64,000 nucleotides of DNA from Polaromonas sp. (lineage in GTDB: Bacteria; Pseudomonadota; Gammaproteobacteria; Burkholderiales; Burkholderiaceae_C). The stretch lies in contig JAQGNE010000013.1 of the NCBI GenBank assembly GCA_028291985.1, positions 40,456 through 104,455 on the forward strand, read 5' to 3'. A program made the translations under genes and the position numbers. The notes below the pieces were generated by a model. That model did no database searches. It was not told the DNA's origin and saw only the letters and a program-made list of their open reading frames with translations. Below, piece after piece: positions 34,387 to 42,240 of the stretch (position 1 is its first letter; every line of letters starts with the position of its first letter).

Positions 34387-35618
34387 TCCCTTCATCCCCT
34401 TATTGCCTGCTTGACCAGTGGATAGATGCGCACTTTGACGAACAGGTCGGCTTTTTGCAGGCGCTGATCCGTGTGCCGACCGACACCCCTCCAGGCAACA
34501 ATGCGCCGCATGCCGAGCGCACGGCCGAGTTGCTCCAGGCCTTTGGCTTTGAGGCCGAAAAGCATGCAGTGCCCGAAGCGCTTGTTCATGCCGCCGGCAT
34601 GCAGTCGGTAACCAACCTGATCGTGCGGCGTCGATATTCGGACGGCGGGAAAACCATCGCCCTCAACGCACACGGTGATGTGGTCCCGCCAGGAGACGGC
34701 TGGACCTATGACCCTTACGGTGGCGACATCGTCAACGGCTCAATCTACGGGCGCGCATCAGCCGTCAGCAAATGCGATTTTTCGACCTTCACCTTTGCGG
34801 TTCGGGCGCTGGAATCCCTGCCACAAAAACCTCATGGACAGGTGGAGCTGCACTTCACTTATGACGAGGAGTTCGGCGGCGAAATCGGCCCCGGCTGGCT
34901 GCTGAAGAACGGCCTGACACGGCCCGACCTTCTGATTGCAGCGGGCTTTTCCTACGAGGTGATCATCGCGCACAACGGATGCCTGCAGATGGAGGTAACA
35001 GTTCACGGCAAGATGGCACACGCCGCGATACCGCATACCGGCGCGGATGCGCTGCACGGCGCCGTCCATATTCTGAATGCCTTGTACGCGCTTAACTCTC
35101 GCTACCAGCACATCACGTCGTCTGTGGAAGGCATAGACCATCCCTACCTGAATGTCGGCCGCATCGAAGGCGGAACCCACACCAACGTGGTTCCAGGCAA
35201 GGTCAGCTTCAAGCTTGACCGGCGCATGATTCCCGAAGAAGATCCCATGGCCGTGGAGACCGAGCTACGGCAGACGATTGGCGATGCTGCAAAGGCGCTT
35301 GTCGGCATCACGGTGGACACCAGGCGATTGCTGCTGGCCCGTGCCCTGCAGCCAATGCCTGGCAACCAGGCACTGGTGGATGCGATTCGTCAACATGCGC
35401 AAGAGCTGTTTGCGGTGGATATCCCGGCCATAGGCACACCGCTGTATACCGATGCACGGCTTTACGCCGAGGCGGGCATTCCGGGTGTCATCTATGGGGC
35501 TGGTCCGCGCACCGTGCTTGAGTCGAATGCCAAGCGTGCCGACGAACACCTGGCGCTGGATGATCTGCGGCGGGCCACCAAAGTGGTGGCCCGCGCACTG
35601 CACGACCTGCTCGTCTGA
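34383..35618 (+). CDS. M20 (ArgE/DapE-type) deacylase
   Basis: 411-residue zinc amidohydrolase. Metal and catalytic motifs: LNAHGDVVPPGDGW (His, Asp) near residue 100, TYDEEFGGEIG (catalytic Glu and metal Glu), VHGKMAHAAIPHTGADAL (dimerisation domain) and YTDARLYAEAGIPGVIYGAG (late ligand region). It starts inside the stop of uraD-allC, so coupled translation ties it to allantoate breakdown. The family deacylates amino acids, but the context suggests a ureide such as ureidoglycolate could be a substrate; this is inference. No other ureidoglycolate-cleaving gene is visible. Confidence 0.9.
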   Translation: MIPSSPYCLLDQWIDAHFDEQVGFLQALIRVPTDTPPGNNAPHAERTAELLQAFGFEAEKHAVPEALVHAAGMQSVTNLIVRRRYSDGGKTIALNAHGDVVPPGDGWTYDPYGGDIVNGSIYGRASAVSKCDFSTFTFAVRALESLPQKPHGQVELHFTYDEEFGGEIGPGWLLKNGLTRPDLLIAAGFSYEVIIAHNGCLQMEVTVHGKMAHAAIPHTGADALHGAVHILNALYALNSRYQHITSSVEGIDHPYLNVGRIEGGTHTNVVPGKVSFKLDRRMIPEEDPMAVETELRQTIGDAAKALVGITVDTRRLLLARALQPMPGNQALVDAIRQHAQELFAVDIPAIGTPLYTDARLYAEAGIPGVIYGAGPRTVLESNAKRADEHLALDDLRRATKVVARALHDLLV

Positions 35619-35670
35619 CATGCAGCATCCTGATGCCGGGGCCACACGCGGCGAGCATTTCAGGTAACGC

Positions 35671-36501
35671 ATGGCCTGGCACGCGCGACTCGATCTTGAC
35701 TACAGCCTGGAGGCGGGGCGCAGCGTGGCACGCCACCAGCATTCGGGGCCCTTGCGTATCTTGCAAAGCCTGTATCCCGAGGGCGATGCGATCTGCCACA
35801 ACATTCTGGTGCATCCGCCCGGGGGGCTGGTGGGTGGCGACACCCTGGACCTGCGCATCCATGCGCAAGCGGGTGCTCACGGACTGATCACCACGCCGGG
35901 AGCCACCCGCTTTTACCGCTCTTCGGGCGATACGGCACTTCAGCGCGCGCATATTGCACTGGACGCCGATGCGCGACTTGAATGGCTGCCGCTGGAATCG
36001 ATCTGCTACAGCGGCTGCCTGGGTGAAAACCGCCTGCAGATGACACTGGCACCGGGGGCCGAACTGCTGGGCTGGGACATCACCGCGCTGGGCCTGCCAG
36101 CTGCCGAACTGCCTTTTGAGAAAGGCGTTTTTTGCCAGCATATGGAAGTTGTTGGCGTCTGGCTGGAGCGCGCGCGAATACAGGCATCCGATAACCTGCT
36201 GCTCAACAGCCCGCTGGGGCTGGCTGGACACCGCTGCCTGGGCACACTGTTTTTTGTGGCGGGCAGCAAACTCGACCGCCAGCGTCGCCAGCGCGCGCTG
36301 GATCTGGCATGCGACGTACTGGGCGGCCATGACCTGAAAGCCACTTCAGGTGCCACCAGCCCTGACGGCCAGGTCGTCCTGGTGCGCGTCTTGTCGCCGG
36401 TAGTGGAGCCTGCAGCGGACCTGCTCCGGCAGGTAAGGGCCGCATGGCGTCAACACTTATGGAACTGCACGGACAGCGCGCCCCGCATCTGGTCAACGTG
36501 A
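35671..36501 (+). CDS. ureD: Urease accessory protein UreD
   Basis: 276 residues. UreD works with UreF and UreG to load nickel into urease. Family motifs are ICHNILVHPPGGLVGGDTLDL near residue 35, TTPGATRFYRSSG, LEWLPLESICYSG, GLAGHRC and the typical C-terminus PRIWST. It follows the M20 gene by 52 bp on the same strand. Oddity: ureA, ureB, ureC, ureE, ureF and ureG are not in the window; the next genes are an unrelated secreted protein and the convergent urt operon. In relatives ureD usually heads the urease operon after urtE. Confidence 0.93.
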   Translation: MAWHARLDLDYSLEAGRSVARHQHSGPLRILQSLYPEGDAICHNILVHPPGGLVGGDTLDLRIHAQAGAHGLITTPGATRFYRSSGDTALQRAHIALDADARLEWLPLESICYSGCLGENRLQMTLAPGAELLGWDITALGLPAAELPFEKGVFCQHMEVVGVWLERARIQASDNLLLNSPLGLAGHRCLGTLFFVAGSKLDRQRRQRALDLACDVLGGHDLKATSGATSPDGQVVLVRVLSPVVEPAADLLRQVRAAWRQHLWNCTDSAPRIWST

Positions 36502-36733
36502 CCCGCGAGGCCGCCGCCATCGGCCGCAAGTTACTGTCGAAAACCTGCGTCACAGCCCCAGGCATCAGGCCTTTGCCTGACGACGATCTTGTCCTACAAA
36601 CCGTCGCGCTCATGTTGCGACGGCCTGTACGCTTTGACTGGCAGCGTTTTGCTCATTCTATTTTTACAGTAGGACTACTTAAAAGGCGGTCCGGTCTACA
36701 CCATTCCGGCGCCCATAAACAGGAGTCGAAAAT

Positions 36734-37213
36734 ATGAGCAGTCATTTCACACAACGCACCATGTCAGCGGCTATCCGTGCCATTGCATTCACGGCGCTTG
36801 CCGCCATGGGTTCAGCTTCGGCACAGGTAACGCCAGGGGCAACGGGGATCGATGCCACCGGCAATGCTCAAAGCGAGATGGCTGCCTGCAACAATGGAAA
36901 GACCCAGCAGGATCGCGAGACCTGCATGCGCGAAGTCCGAAATGCCAATGCCGAAAAGCGCGCAGGCAAGCTCGATGGCAGCAGCACCCGACTGGATGCA
37001 AATGCGATGCAACGTTGCGATGCACTAACCGGCGATGACAAAATTGCATGCCGGGCCAGGGTCGCAGGCTACGGTAATACCAGTGGCAGTGTGGGCAGCG
37101 GAGGCGTGATACGCCAGGTGGAAACCGTTGTGGTACCGGCCGATGCCAGCAGTGTGACGATCCAGCCCAAAACCAATGCTGACAACATCATCGTGATTCC
37201 GGCAGTAAAATAG
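36734..37213 (+). CDS. Secreted protein with two short Cys-pair repeats
   Basis: 159 residues, not assigned to a named family. A signal peptide ends near SASAQ. Two short segments carry paired cysteines: MAACNNGKTQQDRETCMREV and MQRCDALTGDDKIACRARV, each C-x9/10-C, likely two disulfide-bonded helical hairpins. The C-terminal third is Gly/Ser-rich and ends with a Val-rich stretch (ETVVVPADASSVTIQP). A clear AGGAG lies upstream, and a strong terminator follows. The 232 bp before it (36502-36733) hold no gene I can support. Confidence 0.75.
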   Translation: MSSHFTQRTMSAAIRAIAFTALAAMGSASAQVTPGATGIDATGNAQSEMAACNNGKTQQDRETCMREVRNANAEKRAGKLDGSSTRLDANAMQRCDALTGDDKIACRARVAGYGNTSGSVGSGGVIRQVETVVVPADASSVTIQPKTNADNIIVIPAVK

Positions 37214-37298
37214 CCCACTTGGGGATCGAACTTTAGAGTTTTGTAGAAGGCTCCGCTTTTCGGGCGTGATGAACGCCACAGAGGGAGCTGTACACCCG

Positions 37299-37330
37299 GG
37301 CCGCCATGACCATCGTGGTGGCCTTTTTTT
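37299..37330 (+). terminator. Rho-independent terminator after the secreted-protein gene
   Basis: GGCCGCCA (37299-37306) pairs with TGGTGGCC (37316-37323), with one G-T pair, and is followed directly by seven T (37324-37330). It ends plus-strand transcription just before the convergent urtE. Confidence 0.85.
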
Positions 37331-37337
37331 GCGCCCG

Positions 37338-38030
37338 TCAGATAGCGACAAGCTGCCGGACGTTATCGGCCTGCATGTTGCTGCCGAGACCACGCGCGAT
37401 GATCTCCCCCCGCTCCATGACCAGGTAATCGTCAGCCAGCGCCGAGGCAAAATCGTAGTATTGCTCGACCAGCAAAATAGCCATGTCACCGCGGTCTGCC
37501 AGCATGCCTATCACCCGCCCGATATCTTTGATGATGCTGGGCTGTATGCCCTCTGTGGGCTCATCCAGGATGAGAAGACCCGGCCGCGCGGCCAAAGCGC
37601 GTGCGATTGCCAGCTGCTGCTGCTGCCCGCCCGACAAGTCGCCTCCCCGTCGGTTCAGCATCTGCTTCAGAACGGGAAACAGCTCATACAGTTCTTCAGG
37701 AACCGGTGTGCTGCCAGGCTTGTAAGCCAGGCCCATGCGCAGGTTTTCCTCTACCGTCAGCCGCGCAAAAATTTCACGTCCCTGCGGCACAAAGCCTATT
37801 CCGGCACGCGCGCGCTCATAAGGCGTTGCGCCGTGAGTCGGCTTACCTTTGAAGGTAATGCTGCCGGTTCTTATCGGGATCAGCCCCATCAGCGATTTGA
37901 GCAAGGTGGTTTTGCCAACGCCATTACGGCCGAGCAGCACGGTGACCTTGCCGGGGTGCACCTCGATGCTGACATCACGCAGGATGTGGGAGCCGCCGTA
38001 GTACTGGTTGATGTTGGTTGCTGTGAGCAT
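37338..38030 (-). CDS. urtE: Urea ABC transporter ATP-binding protein UrtE
   Basis: 230 residues, LivF-like ATPase. The ATG at 38030 (MLTATNINQYYGG) is used; an in-frame upstream extension runs into an unusual intergenic insert. Walker A GRNGVGKTT, signature LSGGQQQQLAIARAL and Walker B LLILDEPTEGIQPSI are intact. Closing segment LVEQYYDFASALADDYLVMERGE is UrtE-typical. Last gene of the urt operon; separated from urtD by 351 bp, which is unusual for this operon. Confidence 0.95.
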   Translation of the reverse strand: MLTATNINQYYGGSHILRDVSIEVHPGKVTVLLGRNGVGKTTLLKSLMGLIPIRTGSITFKGKPTHGATPYERARAGIGFVPQGREIFARLTVEENLRMGLAYKPGSTPVPEELYELFPVLKQMLNRRGGDLSGGQQQQLAIARALAARPGLLILDEPTEGIQPSIIKDIGRVIGMLADRGDMAILLVEQYYDFASALADDYLVMERGEIIARGLGSNMQADNVRQLVAI

Positions 38031-38381
38031 GGGAAAGATGGTTTTTGTCACTATGTCCGGCCGATTGGGGTGAGTTCTCCCCAACTTCCGGACATTTGGG
38101 TTCCCGCGATTTTCTGGGCCTGCTGGCCGGGGCTTGCCCGATCAGCCGCATCGAAAAAACGAGCGAACCTGCAAATTGCCAAAGGCTTCAAAAACCCCGG
38201 CCCCAACCGCGATGGGCAAAACGCTACGTTTTCAATAGCTTCAACCCCTTTAATCGATTGGACGAGAGCACTAATTGACTCATATTTGAGCCGGCAGGTC
38301 ATCAAATCCACCCCGCGAGTCTTCACCCTAGAACGTGACCGCCGAACCACCACGCCAGGCAAAAATGAAAGACCGACAACC
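38031..38381. other. 351-bp insert between urtD and urtE with a terminal palindrome
   Basis: urtD and urtE are normally adjacent. Here the gap starts with a nested inverted repeat: ATGTCCGG (38053-38060) with CCGGACAT (38088-38095), enclosing TTGGGG (38065-38070) with CCCCAA (38079-38084). Further right, near 38215-38300, lies a divergent copy of the dispersed repeat (AATAGCTTCAACCCCTTTAA). No credible gene was found. It may be the remnant of a small mobile or palindromic element. Confidence 0.55.
38215..38300. repeat. Dispersed short repeat, copy 7 (divergent), between urtE and urtD
   Basis: AATAGCTTCAACCCCTTTAA followed by TCGATTGGACGAGAGCACTAA follows the block order of the family (TAGCT, CCCCTT, ATTGG, GAG). 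The match is loose. Confidence 0.4.
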
Positions 38382-39263
38382 TTACCGCCCAAGGTACACC
38401 TCGATCACCCGTTCATCCGCCTGTACCTCATCCAGGGTCCCCTGCGCCAGAACAGAGCCATCGCACAGCACCGTGACGATTTCCGAGATGGTCCTGATGA
38501 AGCTCATGTCATGCTCCACCACCACCAGCGAATGCTGGCCCTTCAAGCTTAAAAACAGCTCTGCCGTGCGTTCGGTTTCATCATCCGTCATGCCCGCCAC
38601 CGGCTCGTCAAGCAGCAGCAGCTTCGGGTCTTGCGTCAGCAGCATGCCAATTTCAAGCCATTGCTTCTGCCCGTGGCTCAGGCTTCCAGCCGGGCGGCTT
38701 GCGCTGCTTGCCAGGCGGATGAGGGTCAGGATATGTGCGATACGGTCGCTTTGCGCCGAGTCAAGCTTGAAGAACAGTGAAGACGCGACGCCCTTGTTGG
38801 TCTTCAATGCCAGCTCCAGGTTTTCAAACACGGTCAGTTGTTCAAACACGGTTGGTTTTTGAAACTTGCGCCCTATGCCCAACTGAGCAATCTCGGCTTC
38901 CTTGTGACGCAACAGGTCAATCGTGCTGCCAAAAAACGCAGTTCCCTCGTCTGGCCGGGTCTTGCCAGTGATGATGTCCATCATGGTGGTCTTGCCGGCA
39001 CCATTGGGGCCGATGATGCAGCGCAACTCGCCGGGAGCGATATCAAGCGAGAGTTTGTTGATCGCCTTGAAGCCATCAAAACTAACGCTCACGTTTTCGA
39101 GATAGAGGATGCGGCCGTGCGTGACATCCACCTCGCCGGGGTTAGCCACGCGGCTACCGCTGGCGCTACGGCCACCGGACGCTGTGTTGAGCCGGTCGGC
39201 CTGCAGCGCAGCTCTTCGGCTCTCAGCCCTGCGGGTACCGGCTTCCAGAAGATCGGGTGTCAT
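38382..39263 (-). CDS. urtD: Urea ABC transporter ATP-binding protein UrtD
   Basis: 293 residues, LivG-like ATPase. The start at 39263 overlaps the urtC stop (ATGA). The ABC domain begins near residue 45 (ILYLENVSVSFDGFKAIN): Walker A GPNGAGKTT, signature LSHGQKQWLEIGM (the unusual SHGQKQ form seen in UrtD) and Walker B LLLLDEPVAGM. The first 45 residues are an extra Ala/Arg/Ser-rich extension (ESRRAALQADRL) longer than in most UrtD, possibly again derived from repeat sequence. Confidence 0.95.
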   Translation of the reverse strand: MTPDLLEAGTRRAESRRAALQADRLNTASGGRSASGSRVANPGEVDVTHGRILYLENVSVSFDGFKAINKLSLDIAPGELRCIIGPNGAGKTTMMDIITGKTRPDEGTAFFGSTIDLLRHKEAEIAQLGIGRKFQKPTVFEQLTVFENLELALKTNKGVASSLFFKLDSAQSDRIAHILTLIRLASSASRPAGSLSHGQKQWLEIGMLLTQDPKLLLLDEPVAGMTDDETERTAELFLSLKGQHSLVVVEHDMSFIRTISEIVTVLCDGSVLAQGTLDEVQADERVIEVYLGR

Positions 39264-40387
39264 GGCGTGCCTCCAGCGATGCGGCTGCGCAGCTTCTTGA
39301 CGAGCCCCACCACGCCGTTGGGCAGAAAGAGCGTCACGCCAATGAACAGCGCGCCCAGAAAGTAGAGCCAGAACTCCGGATAGGCCACCGTCAGCCAGCT
39401 TTTGGCGCCATTGACGATGAAGGCTCCGATGATGGGACCGACCAGCGTGGCGCGGCCCCCAACTGCAGCCCATATCGCGATTTCAATCGAGTTGGCCGGG
39501 CTCATCTCTCCGGGATTGATGATGCCGACCTGCGGCACATACAGCGCGCCGGCCACGCCGCACATCACCGCCGAGATCACCCATATCGCGAGCTTGTAGC
39601 CCAGCGGGTTGTACCCCGAAAACATGACGCGCGTCTCTGCGTCCCGTATCGCCTGCAACACCCGGCCGAACTTGCTGCCAACCAGCCATCTGGCAAAGAG
39701 GTAGAACCCGAGAAGCGTCAGCCCGGTCATCACGAAAAGCGTCATGCGCATGGTCGGCGTGGCGACCGGAATATCGAGGATGCGCTTGAAGTCGGTAAAG
39801 CCGTTGTTGCCGCCAAAACCGGTCTCATTGCGAAAAAACAGCAGCATGGCGGCATATGTCATGGCCTGGGTGATGATTGAAAAATAGACGCCCTTGATGC
39901 GCGAACGAAACGCGAAGTAGCCAAAGACGAAAGCCACCACGCCAGGCACCAGCACGATCAATAGCAAGGTGGCCACAAAGCTGTCACTCAAGCTCCAGTG
40001 CCAGGGCAGCGTCTTCCAGTCCAGAAACACCATGAAATCAGGCAGATCGCTTTTGTAATTGCCGTCGCGGCCAATCTGCCGCATCAGGTACATGCCCATG
40101 ACATACCCGCCCAGCGCGAAAAACACGCCATGGCCCAAGGACAAGATGCCGGTGTAACCCCAGATCAGGTCCATTGCCAGTGCGGCGATGGCATAGCACA
40201 TGATCTTTCCCAGCAGAGCGACCGCATAGGTGCTCATGTGGAACATACTGCCCTCGGGCACCCAGAGATTGAGCACCGGCGCAACAGCGCAGACAGCAAT
40301 GAGCGCCATCATGAAAGCCGCCCAGCCAGTGCGGGTCAGCAAAGGCCTGGATGAAGGAAGAATGATGTCAGGCATAAAGATGTTCAT
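39260..40387 (-). CDS. urtC: Urea ABC transporter permease UrtC
   Basis: 375-residue inner-membrane permease of the LivM type with about ten hydrophobic segments. Family motifs: LIWGYTGILSLGHGVFFALGGY near residue 75, FFRNETGFGGNNGFTDF and IWAAVGGRATLVGPIIGAFIVN near residue 305. It overlaps urtD by 4 bp and lies 96 bp downstream of urtB, a gap occupied by a palindromic repeat. Confidence 0.95.
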   Translation of the reverse strand: MNIFMPDIILPSSRPLLTRTGWAAFMMALIAVCAVAPVLNLWVPEGSMFHMSTYAVALLGKIMCYAIAALAMDLIWGYTGILSLGHGVFFALGGYVMGMYLMRQIGRDGNYKSDLPDFMVFLDWKTLPWHWSLSDSFVATLLLIVLVPGVVAFVFGYFAFRSRIKGVYFSIITQAMTYAAMLLFFRNETGFGGNNGFTDFKRILDIPVATPTMRMTLFVMTGLTLLGFYLFARWLVGSKFGRVLQAIRDAETRVMFSGYNPLGYKLAIWVISAVMCGVAGALYVPQVGIINPGEMSPANSIEIAIWAAVGGRATLVGPIIGAFIVNGAKSWLTVAYPEFWLYFLGALFIGVTLFLPNGVVGLVKKLRSRIAGGTP

Positions 40388-40389
40388 GG

Positions 40390-40483
40390 TCAGGGACGCC
40401 GCAGAACCGGCTTCGGCGGGTTGCCAGCGTCACCCCCTTGGGGGTGAGGGACGGGACACGAAGTGGGCAAACCAAGGGGGTGC
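40390..40483. repeat. Palindromic repeat (type 2) between urtB and urtC
   Basis: CACCCCCTTGGGGGTG is a perfect palindrome, preceded by GGCGGGTTGCCAGCG and followed by a further AAGGGGGTG. It resembles the CCCCCTAAGGGGG element found inside xdhA. On RNA it would form a stable hairpin inside the urt transcript. Confidence 0.6.
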
Positions 40484-42049
40484 TCATGTCTCCCGACCTT
40501 TCATGGCGAAGATGCCCTGGGGCCGCTTCTGGATAAAGATGATGATGAGCACCAGAACCGCTATCTTGGCCAGCACGGCGCCGGTCCAGCCTTCCATAAA
40601 TTTGTTCAGGATGCCCAGGCCCAGCGCGGCGTACACCGTGCCCCCCAGCTGCCCTACACCGCCCAGCACCACCACCATGAAGGCGTCCACGATGTAGCCC
40701 TGCCCCAGGTCAGGCCCGACATTGCCGACCTGACTCAACGCGCAGCCGGCAAGCCCTGCAATGCCCGACCCCAGCGCAAAGGCATAGGTGTCCACGCGGG
40801 CGGTGTTCACGCCCATGCACGCGGCGATCGGTCGGTTTTGCGTCACGCCGCGTACAAAAAGGCCGAGTCGCGTCCGGCTGATCAGCCAGGCCATGCCCAG
40901 CAGCACCGCAACCGCAAAACCGATGATGACGATGCGGTTGTAGGGCAGCGACAGGTTGCCCAGCACCTGCACGCCGCCGCTCATCCAGACCGGGTTTTCA
41001 ACGCCCACGTTTTGCGCGCCAAACCATGAGCGCACCAGTTGCTGCAGCATCAGGCTGATGCCCCAGGTGGCCAGGAGCGTCTCCAGCGGACGGCCATACA
41101 AGAAACGGATCACGCTGCGCTCCAGCGCCGCACCCATCAGGGCAGACGCCATGAAGGCCACCGGCACCGCCGCGAGCAAGTACCAGTCAAACGCACCGGG
41201 CAGGTATTTCTGAAACAGCGTTTGCACCAGATAGGTGGCGTAGGCGCCGATCATCATCAGCTCGCCATGCGCCATGTTGATGACGCCCATCAGGCCGTAG
41301 GTAATGGCCAGGCCCAGCGCCACCAGTAGCAAGATGCTGCCCAGGCTGATGCCGCTGAACAGAGCGCCCAGCTTGTCACCCCAGGCAAGTGATGCTTCAA
41401 CCTTGGTCAGTGCGGCCTGAAGTGCCACCTTGACATCAGCATCTGCTTCATTGCCCAGCTGCCCGATCAGCAGGGTTTTAGTGTTGGGGCTGTTGCTGGC
41501 TGAGAGCAGCGCGGCGGCCTCCAGCCGCTTTTGCCTGTCGCTGCTGCCGAGCAGGATGGCCGCGCGCAGCAACTCCAGCTGACTTTTCAGCGCGGGCACT
41601 GTTTCGGCCGCATACGCCTTTTCGATCAGCGGCAGACGCGACTCGTCGTTATCACCGGTCAATGTCTTGATGGCGGCGCCCCTGTTATTTTCATCAGCAT
41701 GGAACAACTTGAGCGCAGCCAGTGCGTTGTCCAGCTCACTGCGCATCAGGTTGGGGTTGATGACATCTTCAGCATCGGCGGGTAGCGGTGTTTCTGCGCC
41801 ACTGACAGGATCAAAAGCCTTGCCGCCCGTGATCACAAACACCGCGTCGTCCTTAGTCTTGATGGCATCGTCGGCCAGCGCCTGGATGAAGGCGATGGTT
41901 TCCGGACCAGCGGACGTGGCGGCTTTGCCGAGTGCTTCGACGCGGGCTTCGGTTTCGCCAAAAACCAGTGCCTTCACCTCGTCAGCAGTAAGTGCCTGTG
42001 CGGAGGAAGCCATGACAAGCGTCAACAACAAGAACAAGAATTGGCGCAT
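40484..42049 (-). CDS. urtB: Urea ABC transporter permease UrtB
   Basis: 521 residues from the ATG at 42049 (42055 also possible). UrtB differs from LivH in having a long N-terminal periplasmic part: a signal-like segment ending ASSAQA, about 200 mostly helical residues with repeated Ala-rich stretches, then the membrane permease domain from about residue 235 with TYGLMGVINMAHGELMMIGAYATY and, near the end, DAFMVVVLGGVGQLGGTVYAALGLG. This layout is normal for UrtB. It lies 191 bp after urtA, with a strong hairpin in the gap. Confidence 0.95.
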   Translation of the reverse strand: MRQFLFLLLTLVMASSAQALTADEVKALVFGETEARVEALGKAATSAGPETIAFIQALADDAIKTKDDAVFVITGGKAFDPVSGAETPLPADAEDVINPNLMRSELDNALAALKLFHADENNRGAAIKTLTGDNDESRLPLIEKAYAAETVPALKSQLELLRAAILLGSSDRQKRLEAAALLSASNSPNTKTLLIGQLGNEADADVKVALQAALTKVEASLAWGDKLGALFSGISLGSILLLVALGLAITYGLMGVINMAHGELMMIGAYATYLVQTLFQKYLPGAFDWYLLAAVPVAFMASALMGAALERSVIRFLYGRPLETLLATWGISLMLQQLVRSWFGAQNVGVENPVWMSGGVQVLGNLSLPYNRIVIIGFAVAVLLGMAWLISRTRLGLFVRGVTQNRPIAACMGVNTARVDTYAFALGSGIAGLAGCALSQVGNVGPDLGQGYIVDAFMVVVLGGVGQLGGTVYAALGLGILNKFMEGWTGAVLAKIAVLVLIIIFIQKRPQGIFAMKGRET

Positions 42050-42187
42050 CGGCATGAAAAGAACCTGTAGGTTGGGCGGGCACGCCATACGGCGTTACGC
42101 CCAGACTGCAACTTCCTTGGTCGGTGAGCTGCAGGTTTGACTGCAGCTTCCGCCGGGTGTTGAAAACTCAAGGAGAACCCGCCGATC

Positions 42188-42218
42188 AATGCTTCAGCCG
42201 CACGAAGGCTGAAGCATT
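42188..42218 (-). promoter_or_regulatory. Perfect 12-bp hairpin between urtA and urtB
   Basis: AATGCTTCAGCC (42188-42199) is the exact reverse complement of GGCTGAAGCATT (42207-42218), with a 7-base loop. No T-tract follows, so it is not a standard terminator. Hairpins after the binding-protein gene of ABC operons often stabilise the upstream mRNA, giving more binding protein than permease. Confidence 0.65.
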
Positions 42219-42240
42219 GACATGGCAGGAAGGTGCTCCT

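Noticed and set aside
36444..36737. 97-codon frame overlapping the ureD 3' end
   Set aside because: It runs through the conserved ureD C-terminus in another frame, lacks a ribosome-binding site and ends in the leader of the next gene.
38051..38392. 113-codon minus-strand frame in the urtD-urtE gap
   Set aside because: Composed of palindrome and repeat sequence; no domain, no convincing start, and not expected inside the urt operon.
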